Assembly: GCF_013408825.1 (NCBI RefSeq)
Contig: NZ_JACCBZ010000010.1
Span: 1 to 64,000 of the forward strand
From: Mucilaginibacter tundrae
GTDB lineage: Bacteria > Bacteroidota > Bacteroidia > Sphingobacteriales > Sphingobacteriaceae
Length of the DNA: 64,000 bases
Reading direction: 5' to 3'
Shown one piece after another: positions 35,853 through 44,864 of this stretch (its first letter is position 1; every line of letters starts with the position of its first letter). Both the position numbers and the translations under genes were made by a program. Under the pieces are notes generated by a model. The model saw nothing but the letters and a program-made list of their open reading frames with translations. It was not told the origin of the DNA and did no database searches.

Positions 35853-36071
35853 TTTTATCTAATTAAATTGACTACAAAAATAATAAATGATTAGCAGTTA
35901 ATATCCAAAAAACCGAATATTAACATTTTGTTGACGCAATAAAGATTTATTATGACAGTTATTATGTCACGGTTTAAACAAACACAACGTCTTTTACGTA
36001 TAAACCGATGCATTACAACAAGTTGGTTTATTTAAGCTGATTATTTATATTGCAATCCCTAATTGATTAAA

Positions 36072-36947
36072 ATGAAATTTAAACCCTCCGGTATAAGTAC
36101 GGTAATAATTGTGGATAAAACCAAAGGGGCATCCAAAACATTACAGGTAAAAACCAAGCATATTAGCCGTTTTAAGCACTATGTAGTAAGTGTATTAGGC
36201 CTAATAGTGATACTTTCGGGCACTATATTTTACTTAAATAGCCAAAACAAACAGCAAGAAATAGAAAAGGCACAATTGCAGGCCCAGATAACAAAACTTA
36301 AAAATGCAATCCCCCCCCCTGTACCTGCTGTAAAAGCACCGGCTGAAAACAAAGCACAAACCTATATTCAGGAAATTGAAGGCAAGCTGCAAACCATCAA
36401 CTCTTATTTGCGTAAGCGCGGGTTAAAAGGCTTCTCTACCAAATCGGTTGGTGGTAACGGCGGTGATGTTGAAGCCAGCAAACTGAGTGATGAAGAGAAA
36501 TATTCGTTATATGATGACTATTTAAGCCGCTTTTTAACCGCTGTGGCATTTACCCCGATGGGTTACCCACGCATCAGTTCACTTACCTCATACTTCGGAT
36601 ATCGTAGCGATCCTTTCGATGCCGGGCATGCCGAGTTTCACCCGGGCATTGACTTTAAAGGCGAACGCGGCGACGCGGCCAAATGTACCGCGAACGGAAA
36701 GGTAGTTTTTACCGGCTGGTTTGGCGGTTACGGCAATTGTGTACGCATTCAGCATAAAAACAACTTTGAAACCTTGTATGGCCATCTTTCAAAAATTGTG
36801 GTAAAGGTTGGGCAGGAAGTTATCGCGGGCGAAAAAATTGGCGAGATCGGTTCAACCGGGCGTTCTACAGGCAACCACCTGCATTACGAGGTGCGCAAAA
36901 ACGGTAAGCCGGTTAACCCTATCAGTTATTTATCCTTAAACAACTAA
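36072..36947 (+). CDS. M23 family peptidoglycan endopeptidase, membrane-anchored
   Basis: About 291 residues from ATG at 36072; an upstream in-frame TTG at 36063 is less likely. A membrane helix (VVSVLGLIVILSGTIFYL) is followed by a coiled coil and a C-terminal M23 domain with FHPGIDFKG (His-x(3)-Asp ligands) and GNHLHYEV. It should cut peptide cross-links in the wall. A bactofilin gene follows after 13 bp, matching the known pairing of LytM factors with bactofilins in shape control. Confidence 0.9.
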   Translation: MKFKPSGISTVIIVDKTKGASKTLQVKTKHISRFKHYVVSVLGLIVILSGTIFYLNSQNKQQEIEKAQLQAQITKLKNAIPPPVPAVKAPAENKAQTYIQEIEGKLQTINSYLRKRGLKGFSTKSVGGNGGDVEASKLSDEEKYSLYDDYLSRFLTAVAFTPMGYPRISSLTSYFGYRSDPFDAGHAEFHPGIDFKGERGDAAKCTANGKVVFTGWFGGYGNCVRIQHKNNFETLYGHLSKIVVKVGQEVIAGEKIGEIGSTGRSTGNHLHYEVRKNGKPVNPISYLSLNN

Positions 36948-36960
36948 CAAACAATTTACC

Positions 36961-37377
36961 ATGTCAATTTTTAAAAAAGACAAAGTTGCCCTTGATATGC
37001 AATCTATATCAACACTGATTAGCGAAGGTTGTATTTTTGATGGCAATTTAAAAGCACCTGACTTTGCACGCATCGACGGCCAGATAACAGGCGACGTAAT
37101 GGTTGACGAGGGTTTGATATTAGGTGAAAAAGGATCGATACAAGGCAATGTGGTTACCAAAGAACTGGTGGTATATGGCACGATAACAGGTGATTTACAG
37201 GTTACTTCGTTAGAAATAAGGGCTACCGGCAAAGTTACCGGCGAAATACGCACCCAAACGTTACAGGTTGAAAATGGCGCTGTATATAACGGGAGCTTAT
37301 CCATGACACAAAATGCTAAACTGGCGCAAAGCAACCAGGCGGCAAGTAAAGCAAAACCAAAATTAATCGAGGTTTAG
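36961..37377 (+). CDS. Bactofilin (polymer-forming cytoskeletal protein)
   Basis: A 138-residue protein made of short beta-helix repeats (IDGQITGDVMVDEGL, KGSIQGNVVTKELVVYGTI, GDLQVTSLEIRATGKVTGE), the bactofilin core, with short disordered ends. Bactofilins polymerise without nucleotide on the membrane and position wall enzymes. The M23 peptidase gene just upstream is the probable partner. Its stop overlaps the convergent membrane gene by 4 bp. Confidence 0.92.
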   Translation: MSIFKKDKVALDMQSISTLISEGCIFDGNLKAPDFARIDGQITGDVMVDEGLILGEKGSIQGNVVTKELVVYGTITGDLQVTSLEIRATGKVTGEIRTQTLQVENGAVYNGSLSMTQNAKLAQSNQAASKAKPKLIEV

Positions 37378-37694
37378 TTTTCGCTGTTGCGCTCCTCTAC
37401 TTTGGCGCTTAGGCATATACCATCTTTTATATCAATTAATATTACCGATATAACGCCCATTCCGGCTGCTGTGCCTATGGTCAACAGCCAATCTACAAAT
37501 GAAAGCCTGAAGAATAACAAGTACATAATGGTGCCGTAGTACGGTGTCATGCAGATAGGGCAGCCATATATCGGTTTATAAATGTGCCCCTCGGGTTTTA
37601 TCAGCTTTTTTATCCCTTCAAATATCATCCCTTTCCAGCTGCAGGCGTGGATGAATAATACGATCATGGCGATGATGAATGCGTGTTGTATCAT
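37374..37694 (-). CDS. Small membrane protein with CPIC motif
   Basis: About 106 residues from ATG at 37694 (MIQHAFIIAMIVLFIH); the frame is open to 37778. Three hydrophobic segments and GCPICMTPYYGT between them recall the C-P-x-C motif of DUF1360-type membrane proteins. Function unknown. It converges on the bactofilin gene with a 4-bp overlap. Confidence 0.6.
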   Translation of the reverse strand: MIQHAFIIAMIVLFIHACSWKGMIFEGIKKLIKPEGHIYKPIYGCPICMTPYYGTIMYLLFFRLSFVDWLLTIGTAAGMGVISVILIDIKDGICLSAKVEERNSEN

Positions 37695-37927
37695 TGGGTT
37701 TTTATTGAGCTTTTCAATAAGGAAATAATTTTTAGCGGAAAAGGTTTGTGCAGATAGTGAATTTGTGAGGAGAATCATTTATTGCATTAGGCAATTGTCA
37801 TGTTTGCCTTATTTTTCTTTTACCAAAAACCGCGTTAGGGATTGAAACGTATACATGCCTGTGGCTAAGGCTGGTGAAGTATGAGTGTAAAGCCCGGACC
37901 GAAGGTAACGCCAAAATTTACTGAAGT

Positions 37928-37957
37928 TTTAATTCACATTTATATTACTTAATTTTG
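37928..37957 (+). promoter_or_regulatory. Candidate promoter of ahcY
   Basis: TAATTTTG (37950-37957) fits the Bacteroidetes -7 element TAnnTTTG and has TTT 19 nt upstream (37928-37930) where TTG is expected. It lies 21 bp before the ATG, so a short leader is predicted. Confidence 0.4.
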
Positions 37958-37978
37958 CAATCAAATAATCAAAACAAT

Positions 37979-39295
37979 ATGTCATCAGTAGAGACCGCTT
38001 ACACCAAGTACAAGGTAAAAGACCTTTCATTAGCTGAATGGGGCCGCAAGGAGATTGAATTAGCCGAGGCCGAAATGCCGGGCTTAATGGCCTTACGTAA
38101 AGAGTACGGACCATCAAAGGCGTTGAAAGGCGCGCGTATTGCAGGCTGCCTGCACATGACTATCCAAACCGCTGTTTTGATAGAAACTTTGATCGAGCTG
38201 GGAGCTGAAGTTACCTGGTCGTCATGTAATATATTTTCAACCCAGGACCATGCTGCTGCGGCTATTGCTGCTGCCGGAACTTCTGTTTATGCCTGGAAAG
38301 GTTTAAATGAGCAAGAGTTTGACTGGTGTATTGAGCAAACGTTATTCTTCGGTGAAGACCGCAAGCCATTAAACATGATTTTGGATGATGGTGGCGATTT
38401 AACCAATATGGTGTTAGACCGTTACCCTGAACTAATTGACGGTATTAAAGGTTTATCAGAAGAAACCACTACTGGTGTTCACCGTTTATATGAGCGTGTT
38501 AAGGCTGGTACTTTACCAATGCCTGCTATTAATGTGAATGATTCGGTTACCAAATCTAAATTTGATAATAAATACGGTTGCCGTGAGTCATTGGTTGACG
38601 CGATCCGTCGTGCTACAGACGTAATGATGGCTGGTAAAGTGGCTGTTGTTTGCGGTTATGGTGATGTGGGCAAGGGTTCTGCAGATTCATTACGTAACGC
38701 CGGTGTACGTGTTATTGTTACTGAAATCGATCCTATCTGCGCTTTACAGGCAGCTATGGAAGGTTTCGAAGTAAAAAAATTAGATACTGCTATAGCCGAG
38801 GCTGATATCATCGTTACCGCTACCGGCAACATGAACATTGTTCGCGAGAAACACTTCCGCGCGTTGAAAGACAAAGCGATTGTTTGTAACATTGGCCACT
38901 TTGATAACGAGATTGACATGGCTTGGTTAAACGGCGCTTATGGCAATACCAAAATAGAAATTAAACCTCAGGTTGATAAATACACCATCGACGGCAGCGA
39001 CGTTATCGTATTAGCTGAAGGCCGTTTAGTTAACTTAGGTTGCGCTACCGGCCACCCGAGCTTTGTGATGAGTAACTCGTTCACCAACCAAACTTTAGCT
39101 CAATTAGAGCTTTGGAACAATGGCGATAAATACGAAAACAAAGTATACACCCTGCCTAAGCACCTCGACGAAAAGGTTGCCCGTTTGCACCTTGCCAAAA
39201 TTGGTGTTGAGCTGGAAGTATTAGATCAAAACCAAGCGGAATATATTGGCGTTACGGTTGAAGGTCCGTTTAAACCGGAGTACTACAGGTACTAA
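37979..39295 (+). CDS. ahcY: Adenosylhomocysteinase
   Basis: A 438-residue enzyme from ATG at 37979; an upstream TTG at 37955 falls in the likely promoter. It splits S-adenosylhomocysteine into adenosine and homocysteine, keeping methylation going. Motifs: [13 protein letters not shown], the substrate region [20 protein letters not shown] and the NAD-binding [12 protein letters not shown]; the C-terminal end KPEYYRY with K and Y residues reaching the neighbour subunit's NAD is present. Length matches the family. Confidence 0.96.
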   Translation: MSSVETAYTKYKVKDLSLAEWGRKEIELAEAEMPGLMALRKEYGPSKALKGARIAGCLHMTIQTAVLIETLIELGAEVTWSSCNIFSTQDHAAAAIAAAGTSVYAWKGLNEQEFDWCIEQTLFFGEDRKPLNMILDDGGDLTNMVLDRYPELIDGIKGLSEETTTGVHRLYERVKAGTLPMPAINVNDSVTKSKFDNKYGCRESLVDAIRRATDVMMAGKVAVVCGYGDVGKGSADSLRNAGVRVIVTEIDPICALQAAMEGFEVKKLDTAIAEADIIVTATGNMNIVREKHFRALKDKAIVCNIGHFDNEIDMAWLNGAYGNTKIEIKPQVDKYTIDGSDVIVLAEGRLVNLGCATGHPSFVMSNSFTNQTLAQLELWNNGDKYENKVYTLPKHLDEKVARLHLAKIGVELEVLDQNQAEYIGVTVEGPFKPEYYRY

Positions 39296-39325
39296 ATTCA
39301 AGAAATAAGAGTCAAGATTCAAGAG

Positions 39326-39354
39326 GGCATAGTTTAAGGACTGTGCCTTTTTTT
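39326..39354 (+). terminator. Terminator of ahcY
   Basis: GGCATAGT (39326-39333) pairs with ACTGTGCC (39340-39347) with one T-G wobble and a 6-nt loop, followed by seven T. Confidence 0.75.
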
Positions 39355-39683
39355 GTGCCGTACTGTACCACGGCATAAGTGGAACAAGTGGTACATTTGG
39401 TACACTTTTCGCCCCAAAAACGCCCGGAACACCCCTAAAAAAGCGCTTATTACGTTGATTTTAAGGTGGTTTTTAGGCAAAAAATGACTGTTTTTGGGGC
39501 AAAAACGATAAAAAAACGGTGTTTTTTGCTCGTTTTTTATTTGTTTTTGATGGAAAATTGGGGTTTTTTATAGGGTTTTTGATTGGGGTTTGGTACAGTT
39601 TGAAACACTAACCATTAACTGGAAATAAATTCAAGAGCGAATGGTTTTTAAAAATGTTTTCTTTTTATGAAATGAGCTGCAAA
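39355..39683. other. Gene-free G/T-rich stretch with inverted repeats
   Basis: No gene seen. The strand is strongly biased to G and T between about 39470 and 39600. GCCCCAAAAA (39411-39420) and TTTTTGGGGC (39491-39500) form a perfect 10-bp inverted repeat about 70 bp apart, and GGTACA-type words recur (39390-39405, 39590-39600). Possibly a decayed repeat. Confidence 0.4.
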
Positions 39684-39917
39684 TCAACAATTGTTTTCTT
39701 TAAGCCATTTTTCCACTTCATCTAAATTTCGTTTATATTCTTCAAAGTTATGAGGTTGCCAAGCTTGTGTTAATTTATTGAACTCAAGAAGTATCTTGGG
39801 ATTTGTAGATGTAATACTAAATTGAGGGTTGGCGAAAACATCCTCAATTTGTGATGAGTTCACAAATTCGAAAACATTATCAATCATTTTATTGGCTTGC
39901 CTTTCATCAACCCCCAC
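39684..39917 (-). CDS. Unrecognised small protein, probably 5'-truncated by the RAYT element
   Basis: A 77-codon frame with an acidic, helical product (VFEFVNSSQIEDVFANPQ, YKRNLDEVEKWLKENNC). No family is recognised. Its start lies within a few bases of the left REP palindrome of the transposase (39919), so the original N-terminus may have been cut off by that insertion. Confidence 0.4.
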   Translation of the reverse strand: MGVDERQANKMIDNVFEFVNSSQIEDVFANPQFSITSTNPKILLEFNKLTQAWQPHNFEEYKRNLDEVEKWLKENNC

Positions 39918-39918
39918 T

Positions 39919-39969
39919 GGCTTCAGTTTATAACTGAAGCCTACAGATCAAAGAAAGTTTGTAACTTTC
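39919..39969. repeat. Left REP palindromes of the RAYT
   Basis: GGCTTCAGTT / AACTGAAGCC (39919-39928 with 39932-39941) and GAAAGTT / AACTTTC (39953-39959 with 39963-39969). The first equals the palindrome at 31574-31596 apart from the loop. The transposase ORF starts 28 bp to the right. Confidence 0.8.
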
Positions 39970-39996
39970 GCCTAACTAAACCATATCAATTCTAAT

Positions 39997-40548
39997 ATGC
40001 CTTCCAAATACCGTATACACAATAGTCAGGAAATATATTTTATAACTTTTGCTGTAGTGGAATGGGTTGATGCTTTGTCCCGACCGTACTATAAAGATTT
40101 GATCATAGAATCTTTAAAATATTGCCAGGAAAGTAAGGGCTTGATAACATATGCTTATGTTATCATGAATAACCATATTCACCTGATAGCTTCGGCTAAA
40201 GAAAACTATAATTTATCAGACATCCTTCGCGATTTAAAGAAGTTTACCAGCAAAAAGTTAGTAGCCACCATCGAAGAAAACATACAGGAAAGCCGTAAGC
40301 GTTGGATGCTTTGGTTATTTCGATCAAATGGTGAAAGAAACAGTAACAACAAAAATTATCAGTTTTGGCAGCAGGATAATCATCCGGTTTGTTTAAATAC
40401 CAATGAAATGATAGATCAGCGGTTAAACTACTTACACAATAACCCTGTTGTTGAGGGTATAGTGGAAGAGCCGGAACATTACATTTATAGCAGCGCAAAA
40501 GATTATTCAGGCATAAAGGGCTTTCTGGATATAGAGTTATTGTATTAG
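39997..40548 (+). CDS. REP-associated tyrosine transposase (RAYT, IS200-like Y1 fold)
   Basis: A 183-residue Y1 transposase: the metal-binding NNHIHLIA (HxH, about residues 53-55) and the nucleophile region QRLNYLHNNPV, with an insertion between typical of RAYTs. These single-strand DNA nucleases recognise REP palindromes and are thought to spread them. The gene is flanked by two palindromes on each side; its TAG stop (40546-40548) touches the right palindrome. The open frame is intact. Confidence 0.92.
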   Translation: MPSKYRIHNSQEIYFITFAVVEWVDALSRPYYKDLIIESLKYCQESKGLITYAYVIMNNHIHLIASAKENYNLSDILRDLKKFTSKKLVATIEENIQESRKRWMLWLFRSNGERNSNNKNYQFWQQDNHPVCLNTNEMIDQRLNYLHNNPVVEGIVEEPEHYIYSSAKDYSGIKGFLDIELLY

Positions 40549-40594
40549 ACAGTTACAAACTGTCATCATCCAGGATTTCAGTCACAGACTGAAA
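40548..40594. repeat. Right REP palindromes of the RAYT
   Basis: GACAGTT / AACTGTC (40548-40554 with 40558-40564) and TTTCAGT / ACTGAAA (40576-40582 with 40588-40594). The whole segment is the near-exact reverse complement of 31640-31686. Confidence 0.82.
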
Positions 40595-40677
40595 CCAGTA
40601 TTGGTTTTCACCGCACCACTTTCAAACTATTTCAAAATTTATTATTTTTAGTAGCCAATAACTAAAACCAATAAAAA

Positions 40678-41237
40678 TGAGAAAGTTAGTTTTCGCGATC
40701 AACACCAGCTTAGATGGCTGCTGCGATCATACCAAATTCTATCCCAATGAAGATACGATGGGCTATTTTATCCAGTTGGTGCGGGATACCGGTACATTCC
40801 TATACGGGCGCAAAACTTATGAATTGATGGTTCCCTACTGGCCCGATGTGGCGAAAAATCCTGAAGGGGATAGGGATTCAGATGTAGAATATGCCCATGC
40901 ATTTAACGCTGTCGAAAAAATTGTTGTCTTCTCAAAATCATTAGATGGTCCTGTAGACGAAAAAACAAGAATTGTTCGTACAAACCTTCAAGATGAAGTG
41001 CTTAAATTGAAACAAGAACCAAGCAAAAATATTTTAGTCGGCGGTATTGACGTTGCTTCGCAACTTGCAGCGCTTGGCCTGATCGATGAATATCGTATCG
41101 TAGTTCACCCGCTAATTGTAGGGGAAGGGGCGCGGTTGTTTGAAGGCATCAACCTGCAACAGAAATTACAATTAAAGCTCGTTGAGTCGACGGTTTTTGA
41201 GTCGGGAACAGTCGCGCTTCGGTATGTGAAAAAATGA
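40678..41237 (+). CDS. Dihydrofolate reductase family protein (RibD C-terminal fold)
   Basis: A 186-residue protein starting MRKLVFAINTSLDG, with TFLYGRKTYELMVPYWP, KNILVGGIDVASQLAALGLI and IVVHPLIVGEGARLF, the pattern of the RibD C-terminal/DHFR-like reductase family. It should bind NADPH; the natural substrate is unknown, and it is not a housekeeping DHFR. The ATG lies at 40677/40678. It is a lone gene. Confidence 0.85.
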
Positions 41238-41280
41238 CAGTTAAGGATAGAGCACAACCCCTCTGTTAACCTTTTTAATC

Positions 41281-41415
41281 GGCATCAGGGCTGACCCGGG
41301 TAGCACAAGCCCTGCCAAAGCACTACCCTTCATAGGATCAGAACGCAGCCGAGAGTTTTCTTTGTTACTTTCTTTTGACGGCCAAAAGAAAGTAAAACTT
41401 AGCGTCAGCGATACC
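41281..41415. repeat. Interspersed hairpin repeat, copy A
   Basis: About 135 bp, shared with copies B (41696-41827) and C (43286-43421). It has a conserved left part (CAAGCCCTGCCAAAGCACT, ATCAGAACGCAGCCGAGAG) and a long hairpin: TTACTTTCTTTTG (41365-41377) pairs perfectly with CAAAAGAAAGTAA (41383-41395), loop ACGGC. Confidence 0.85.
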
Positions 41416-41524
41416 AGAGACAGGTAAGCGTTAATTTAATCTACCGAAGGTTTTTTCGCTATCGCTTCAAAGAAATATTCTCGTTTAATAAGCTATTCTG
41501 TCCCGCTCATTACCGCGGAGGCTA

Positions 41525-41550
41525 CTACTTTTTTCTTGATAAAAAAGTAG
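41525..41550. repeat. Perfect 10-bp hairpin between repeat copies A and B
   Basis: CTACTTTTTT (41525-41534) and AAAAAAGTAG (41541-41550) with loop CTTGAT. It is of the same style as the A/B/C hairpins but of different sequence. The rest of 41238-42027 (790 bp) holds only copies A and B and no gene that I recognise; the open frames over the repeats are not protein-like. Confidence 0.6.
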
Positions 41551-41695
41551 CAAAAAATCAAGCCGGAAAAAACCTTCAGCCCACAGGCCACTCCCGGCCT
41601 GGTTTTCCGTCAGGCCCTTGCACGCCATTTCAAGTCGTGCGGAATACCCAGCGAAGACTAAAAAGTACAGTCCCCCATTCACCGTCAAAATCGAC

Positions 41696-41827
41696 TTCAG
41701 GGCTGATCCGGGTAGCACAAGCCCTGCCAAAGCACTACCCTTCATAGCATCAGAACGCAGCCGAGAGTTTTCTTTGTTACTTTCTTTTGACGGCCAAAAG
41801 AAAGTAAAACTAGCGTTAGCGATACCC
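41696..41827. repeat. Interspersed hairpin repeat, copy B
   Basis: Nearly identical to copy A (differences such as GACCCGGG to GATCCGGG, ATAGGATC to ATAGCATC), same orientation, same 13-bp hairpin ending in GTAA. About 415 bp separates the two copies. Confidence 0.85.
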
Positions 41828-42027
41828 AAGAAAAATAACCAATAGTCTTATACAATTTGGGCTTGCCACGCTATCGCTAAGAAAAGCGGTTCTTCAGCTT
41901 ATAATCCATGTTTTTCATCGTAAGCTCCAACCCATTGCTTCATATTGAAACATTAATTTCAAATCCCCTTGCACATCTCCCAAAATAAACAGACATTGGC
42001 AAAACCAATTTCAACCATTAAATCATC

Positions 42028-43155
42028 ATGACTAAAACTGCAACTCTCCCCACAAAAAATCATTACGAAATTTTAGATGGCTTGCGTGGTGTGGCTGCTA
42101 TTGTTGTGGTTTCTTTCCATGTGTTAGAGGCCTATGCAAACGATAACCGTTTTAAGCAGATCCTAAATCATGGTTATTTGGCGGTTGATTTCTTTTTCCT
42201 GTTGTCGGGTTTTGTGGTAGCATATGCTTATGACGACCGCTGGGGTAAAATGACCCAATGGGACTTTTACAAACGCCGCCTCATCCGTCTGCAGCCTATG
42301 GTTATTATGGGTTCCATCATCGGGGCGGCATTATTCTATTTTCAGGGTGGCACTGTGTTCCCGCTGATCAACAGCACACCGGTATGGCAAATGCTGCTGG
42401 TAATGCTGGTAGGTTTTACATTGATCCCGCTGCCAATATCCATGGATATCCGCGGCTGGCAGGAAATGCACCCGTTGAACGGCCCGGCATGGTCGCTGTT
42501 TTTTGAGTATATCGCTAATATATTGTATGCCCTTTTTATCCGCAGGTTCTCCAACACGGTGCTCGCTATATTTGTGTTTTTGTCGGCTTGCCTGTTGGTT
42601 CACTATACTGTTTGGGGCCCGCAGGGCGACGTGATCGGCGGTTGGTCTATCGATAAAACGCAACTCAATATTGGCTTTACCCGCTTGCTTTATCCGTTTT
42701 TTGCCGGGGTGCTGTTATGCCGCGTAGGCAAACTGATCGATGTTAAATGGGCTTTTGGTGTATGTAGTTTACTTTTAGTTGTAATCCTTTGCCTGCCACG
42801 GTTCGGCGACGAGTCGCATTTATGGATGAATGGTTTGTATGAATCTATAAGCATCATTATACTTTTCCCTTTAATTGTTGCCATGGGTGCAGGCAGTACT
42901 ATAAAAAACAAAAGCGCTATTAAGCTTTGTAAATTTATGGGTGATATTTCCTACCCTATTTATATTACCCATTACCCGCTCATCTATTGGTATACCGCCT
43001 GGGTTGTCCAAGACAAGATACCAATGGCTAAAGGCATGCTGGTAGGATTAGGGCTTTTAATAACTGCCATATCCATTGCCTATGCCTGCCTTAAGTTGTA
43101 TGACGAACCGGTTCGTAACTGGCTGCAAAAGCGCATTATGCGGAAACAGGTTTAA
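42028..43155 (+). CDS. Acyltransferase family membrane protein (OafA/YrhL type)
   Basis: A 375-residue polytopic protein of the acyltransferase-3 family. Near the N-terminus ILDGLRGVAAIVVVSFHV holds the catalytic-type His, followed by FFFLLSGFVVAYAY; about ten membrane helices follow, ending YDEPVRNWL as in the family. These enzymes add acetyl or succinyl groups to surface polysaccharide or other envelope molecules using cytoplasmic acyl-CoA. No glycan gene is adjacent, so the substrate is open. Confidence 0.9.
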   Translation: MTKTATLPTKNHYEILDGLRGVAAIVVVSFHVLEAYANDNRFKQILNHGYLAVDFFFLLSGFVVAYAYDDRWGKMTQWDFYKRRLIRLQPMVIMGSIIGAALFYFQGGTVFPLINSTPVWQMLLVMLVGFTLIPLPISMDIRGWQEMHPLNGPAWSLFFEYIANILYALFIRRFSNTVLAIFVFLSACLLVHYTVWGPQGDVIGGWSIDKTQLNIGFTRLLYPFFAGVLLCRVGKLIDVKWAFGVCSLLLVVILCLPRFGDESHLWMNGLYESISIIILFPLIVAMGAGSTIKNKSAIKLCKFMGDISYPIYITHYPLIYWYTAWVVQDKIPMAKGMLVGLGLLITAISIAYACLKLYDEPVRNWLQKRIMRKQV

Positions 43156-43557
43156 TATTCGCAAGATCCTCTGCGAGAACTAAAAGCAACGGCATGCAGT
43201 AAAACAAAAGCAACACCCGTACGTCAACGCAAAAACCGGCATCGTTTGGTTCGGATAGAACAGACCAAAAAGCACTAAAAAGATCGGCATCAAGGCTGAT
43301 CCGGCAACTACAAGCCCTGCCAAAGCACTGCTCTTCATAGGATCAGAACGCAGCCGAGAGTTTTCTTTTGGTCACTTTTCTTTTGCGAAAAAAGAAAAGT
43401 GACGTTTAGCGCCGCGATACCAGAAAAAGATAAACGCCATGCTTACACCTCATAGTTAGTTTGTAAATTCCCTTATGAAATATCCAGCTTCTTATTCCAG
43501 CGTCCTGTTCAGATTTACTTTTTTTTAATAACTCCCTGTTATTATATTAGCTTTATC
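43156..43557. repeat. Intergenic stretch with hairpin repeat copy C (43286-43421)
   Basis: Copy C shares the left part with copies A and B (CAAGCCCTGCCAAAGCACT; ATCAGAACGCAGCCGAGAG) but its hairpin arms are different: GTCACTTTTCTTTT on the left and AAAAGAAAAGTGAC on the right. Both arms changed together and pairing is kept. No other feature is seen in this 402-bp gap. Confidence 0.8.
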
Positions 43558-44025
43558 ATGAGCACTTTCATCAATATTAACAACCGCGGGCAGTTAAAAC
43601 AACTGCTGTTATCTATTGATGCAAACACCCGACCACTCTGGGGAAAAATGACACCGCAGCAAATGGTTGAGCACTTAGTTGAAAATGTAAAATACACCAA
43701 TGGCAAAAAGATAGGCACCTGCGATAGCCCCGCCGAAGATGCTTACCGCGAAAAACAGAAAGGCGTATATACCAATGCCGAAATACCCAAAAATGTAATA
43801 TTAGGCACCCTGCCTGATGAATATAGCTTTACCACTTTAGAATTAGCCATACAACAACTAATGACAGAACTAAACGACTTTGATATTTACTTCAAAACGC
43901 CTGGCATTACCTCAATTCATGGTGGTTTTGGGCCAATGGATCATAACGAATGGCTCATTTGGCATGGCAAACATTTTACCCATCATTTAAAACAGTTTGG
44001 CGTTTGGCCACTCAAGGCTTCGTAA
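43558..44025 (+). CDS. DUF1569/DinB-like protein
   Basis: A 155-residue helical-bundle protein. WGKMTPQQMVEHLVENV near residue 30-45 gives the first His of a DinB-type metal site, and HNEWLIWHGKHFTHHLKQFG near the end gives the others. This fits DUF1569 of the DinB superfamily, possible metal-dependent thiol transferases; the substrate is unknown. It ends with a 14-bp overlap with the convergent carboxypeptidase-regulatory-like gene. Confidence 0.78.
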   Translation: MSTFININNRGQLKQLLLSIDANTRPLWGKMTPQQMVEHLVENVKYTNGKKIGTCDSPAEDAYREKQKGVYTNAEIPKNVILGTLPDEYSFTTLELAIQQLMTELNDFDIYFKTPGITSIHGGFGPMDHNEWLIWHGKHFTHHLKQFGVWPLKAS

Positions 44026-44791
44026 ACACCGAATGCTCTCCCGGCTTATACGTCTTAATAAATTCGGTATAACTTGTTTTTATATAGATAAGCAGCTCGT
44101 AGTCGGTCATTTGTTTAAGGCGGGTGATGGTTGGGCGGTAGGTGTTCATAAAATCTTGCAGCGAGTCACCTTGCATGTGGGTGATTACCTCCACTTTTGA
44201 TTTGGAGAATTTATGGTCTACATAGTTTGCCTCCTCGTCGTCCTGTAATTGCTTTTGGAGTTTAGCCTCAGAAGTTTTATTCCTGCCGAACAGGCTGGCG
44301 ATGGCTAAAAGATTCAATCCGCCAAAATCATTATCACTATTTATCGCGGGGCCATGGTCAGGTATAGAGGTTGGCAGGTCTGTTTTCAAAAAATCCTTTA
44401 AGGCGGGCTTTTGATAATTGAATACGCCCGCGAACTCCTTACGCGTACTTAGCGAATCGGCCTTATAATTACGCGTGCGGACGTGAACATCCTGCAACTG
44501 TATCGAGACAGTCTCAACATAAATGGTATCGGTATGGATATTATAAACGGTATAGGTGTAAGGTACATAACCTACACATGTTACCCTAATAGTGTCATTA
44601 AAACGAATATTATACAAGCTGAACTTACCTTCGATAGAGGTGGAAGTTACATATTGCCCTGAATGGATAGTTGCATATTCAACAGGCTTGTGCGAAAACT
44701 TATCCAATACCACACCATTTAATTGCTGCGCGAATGCCGCAGTCGAAATAAACAGTAAAAGTGAAATGGTAAGGATTACGTTTTTTATCAC
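44012..44791 (-). CDS. Secreted protein with carboxypeptidase-regulatory-like domain
   Basis: About 259 residues, started at GTG 44791 because it gives a clean signal peptide (MIKNVILTISLLLFISTAAFAQ); the frame is open further to 44938 but that part reads as noise. Residues 25-110 form the beta-sandwich (LNGVVLDKFSHKPVEYATI, then GKFSLYNIRFNDTIRVTCVG) common in TonB-dependent receptors, here without a receptor. The C-terminal part is helical and basic. It may be an envelope adaptor. Last in the leftward run of four genes. Confidence 0.75.
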   Translation of the reverse strand: MIKNVILTISLLLFISTAAFAQQLNGVVLDKFSHKPVEYATIHSGQYVTSTSIEGKFSLYNIRFNDTIRVTCVGYVPYTYTVYNIHTDTIYVETVSIQLQDVHVRTRNYKADSLSTRKEFAGVFNYQKPALKDFLKTDLPTSIPDHGPAINSDNDFGGLNLLAIASLFGRNKTSEAKLQKQLQDDEEANYVDHKFSKSKVEVITHMQGDSLQDFMNTYRPTITRLKQMTDYELLIYIKTSYTEFIKTYKPGEHSVFTKP

Positions 44792-44864
44792 ACAATTATT
44801 AGTTAATAAAACAAAAGAGCGGCTTATAAAACTGATTAGCAAAAGTTTAACATTCCTTAACAGA

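Noticed and set aside
41485-41829. 114-codon minus-strand ORF over repeat copy B
   Set aside because: It lies mostly on the hairpin repeat and its composition follows the repeat; no family or start signal.
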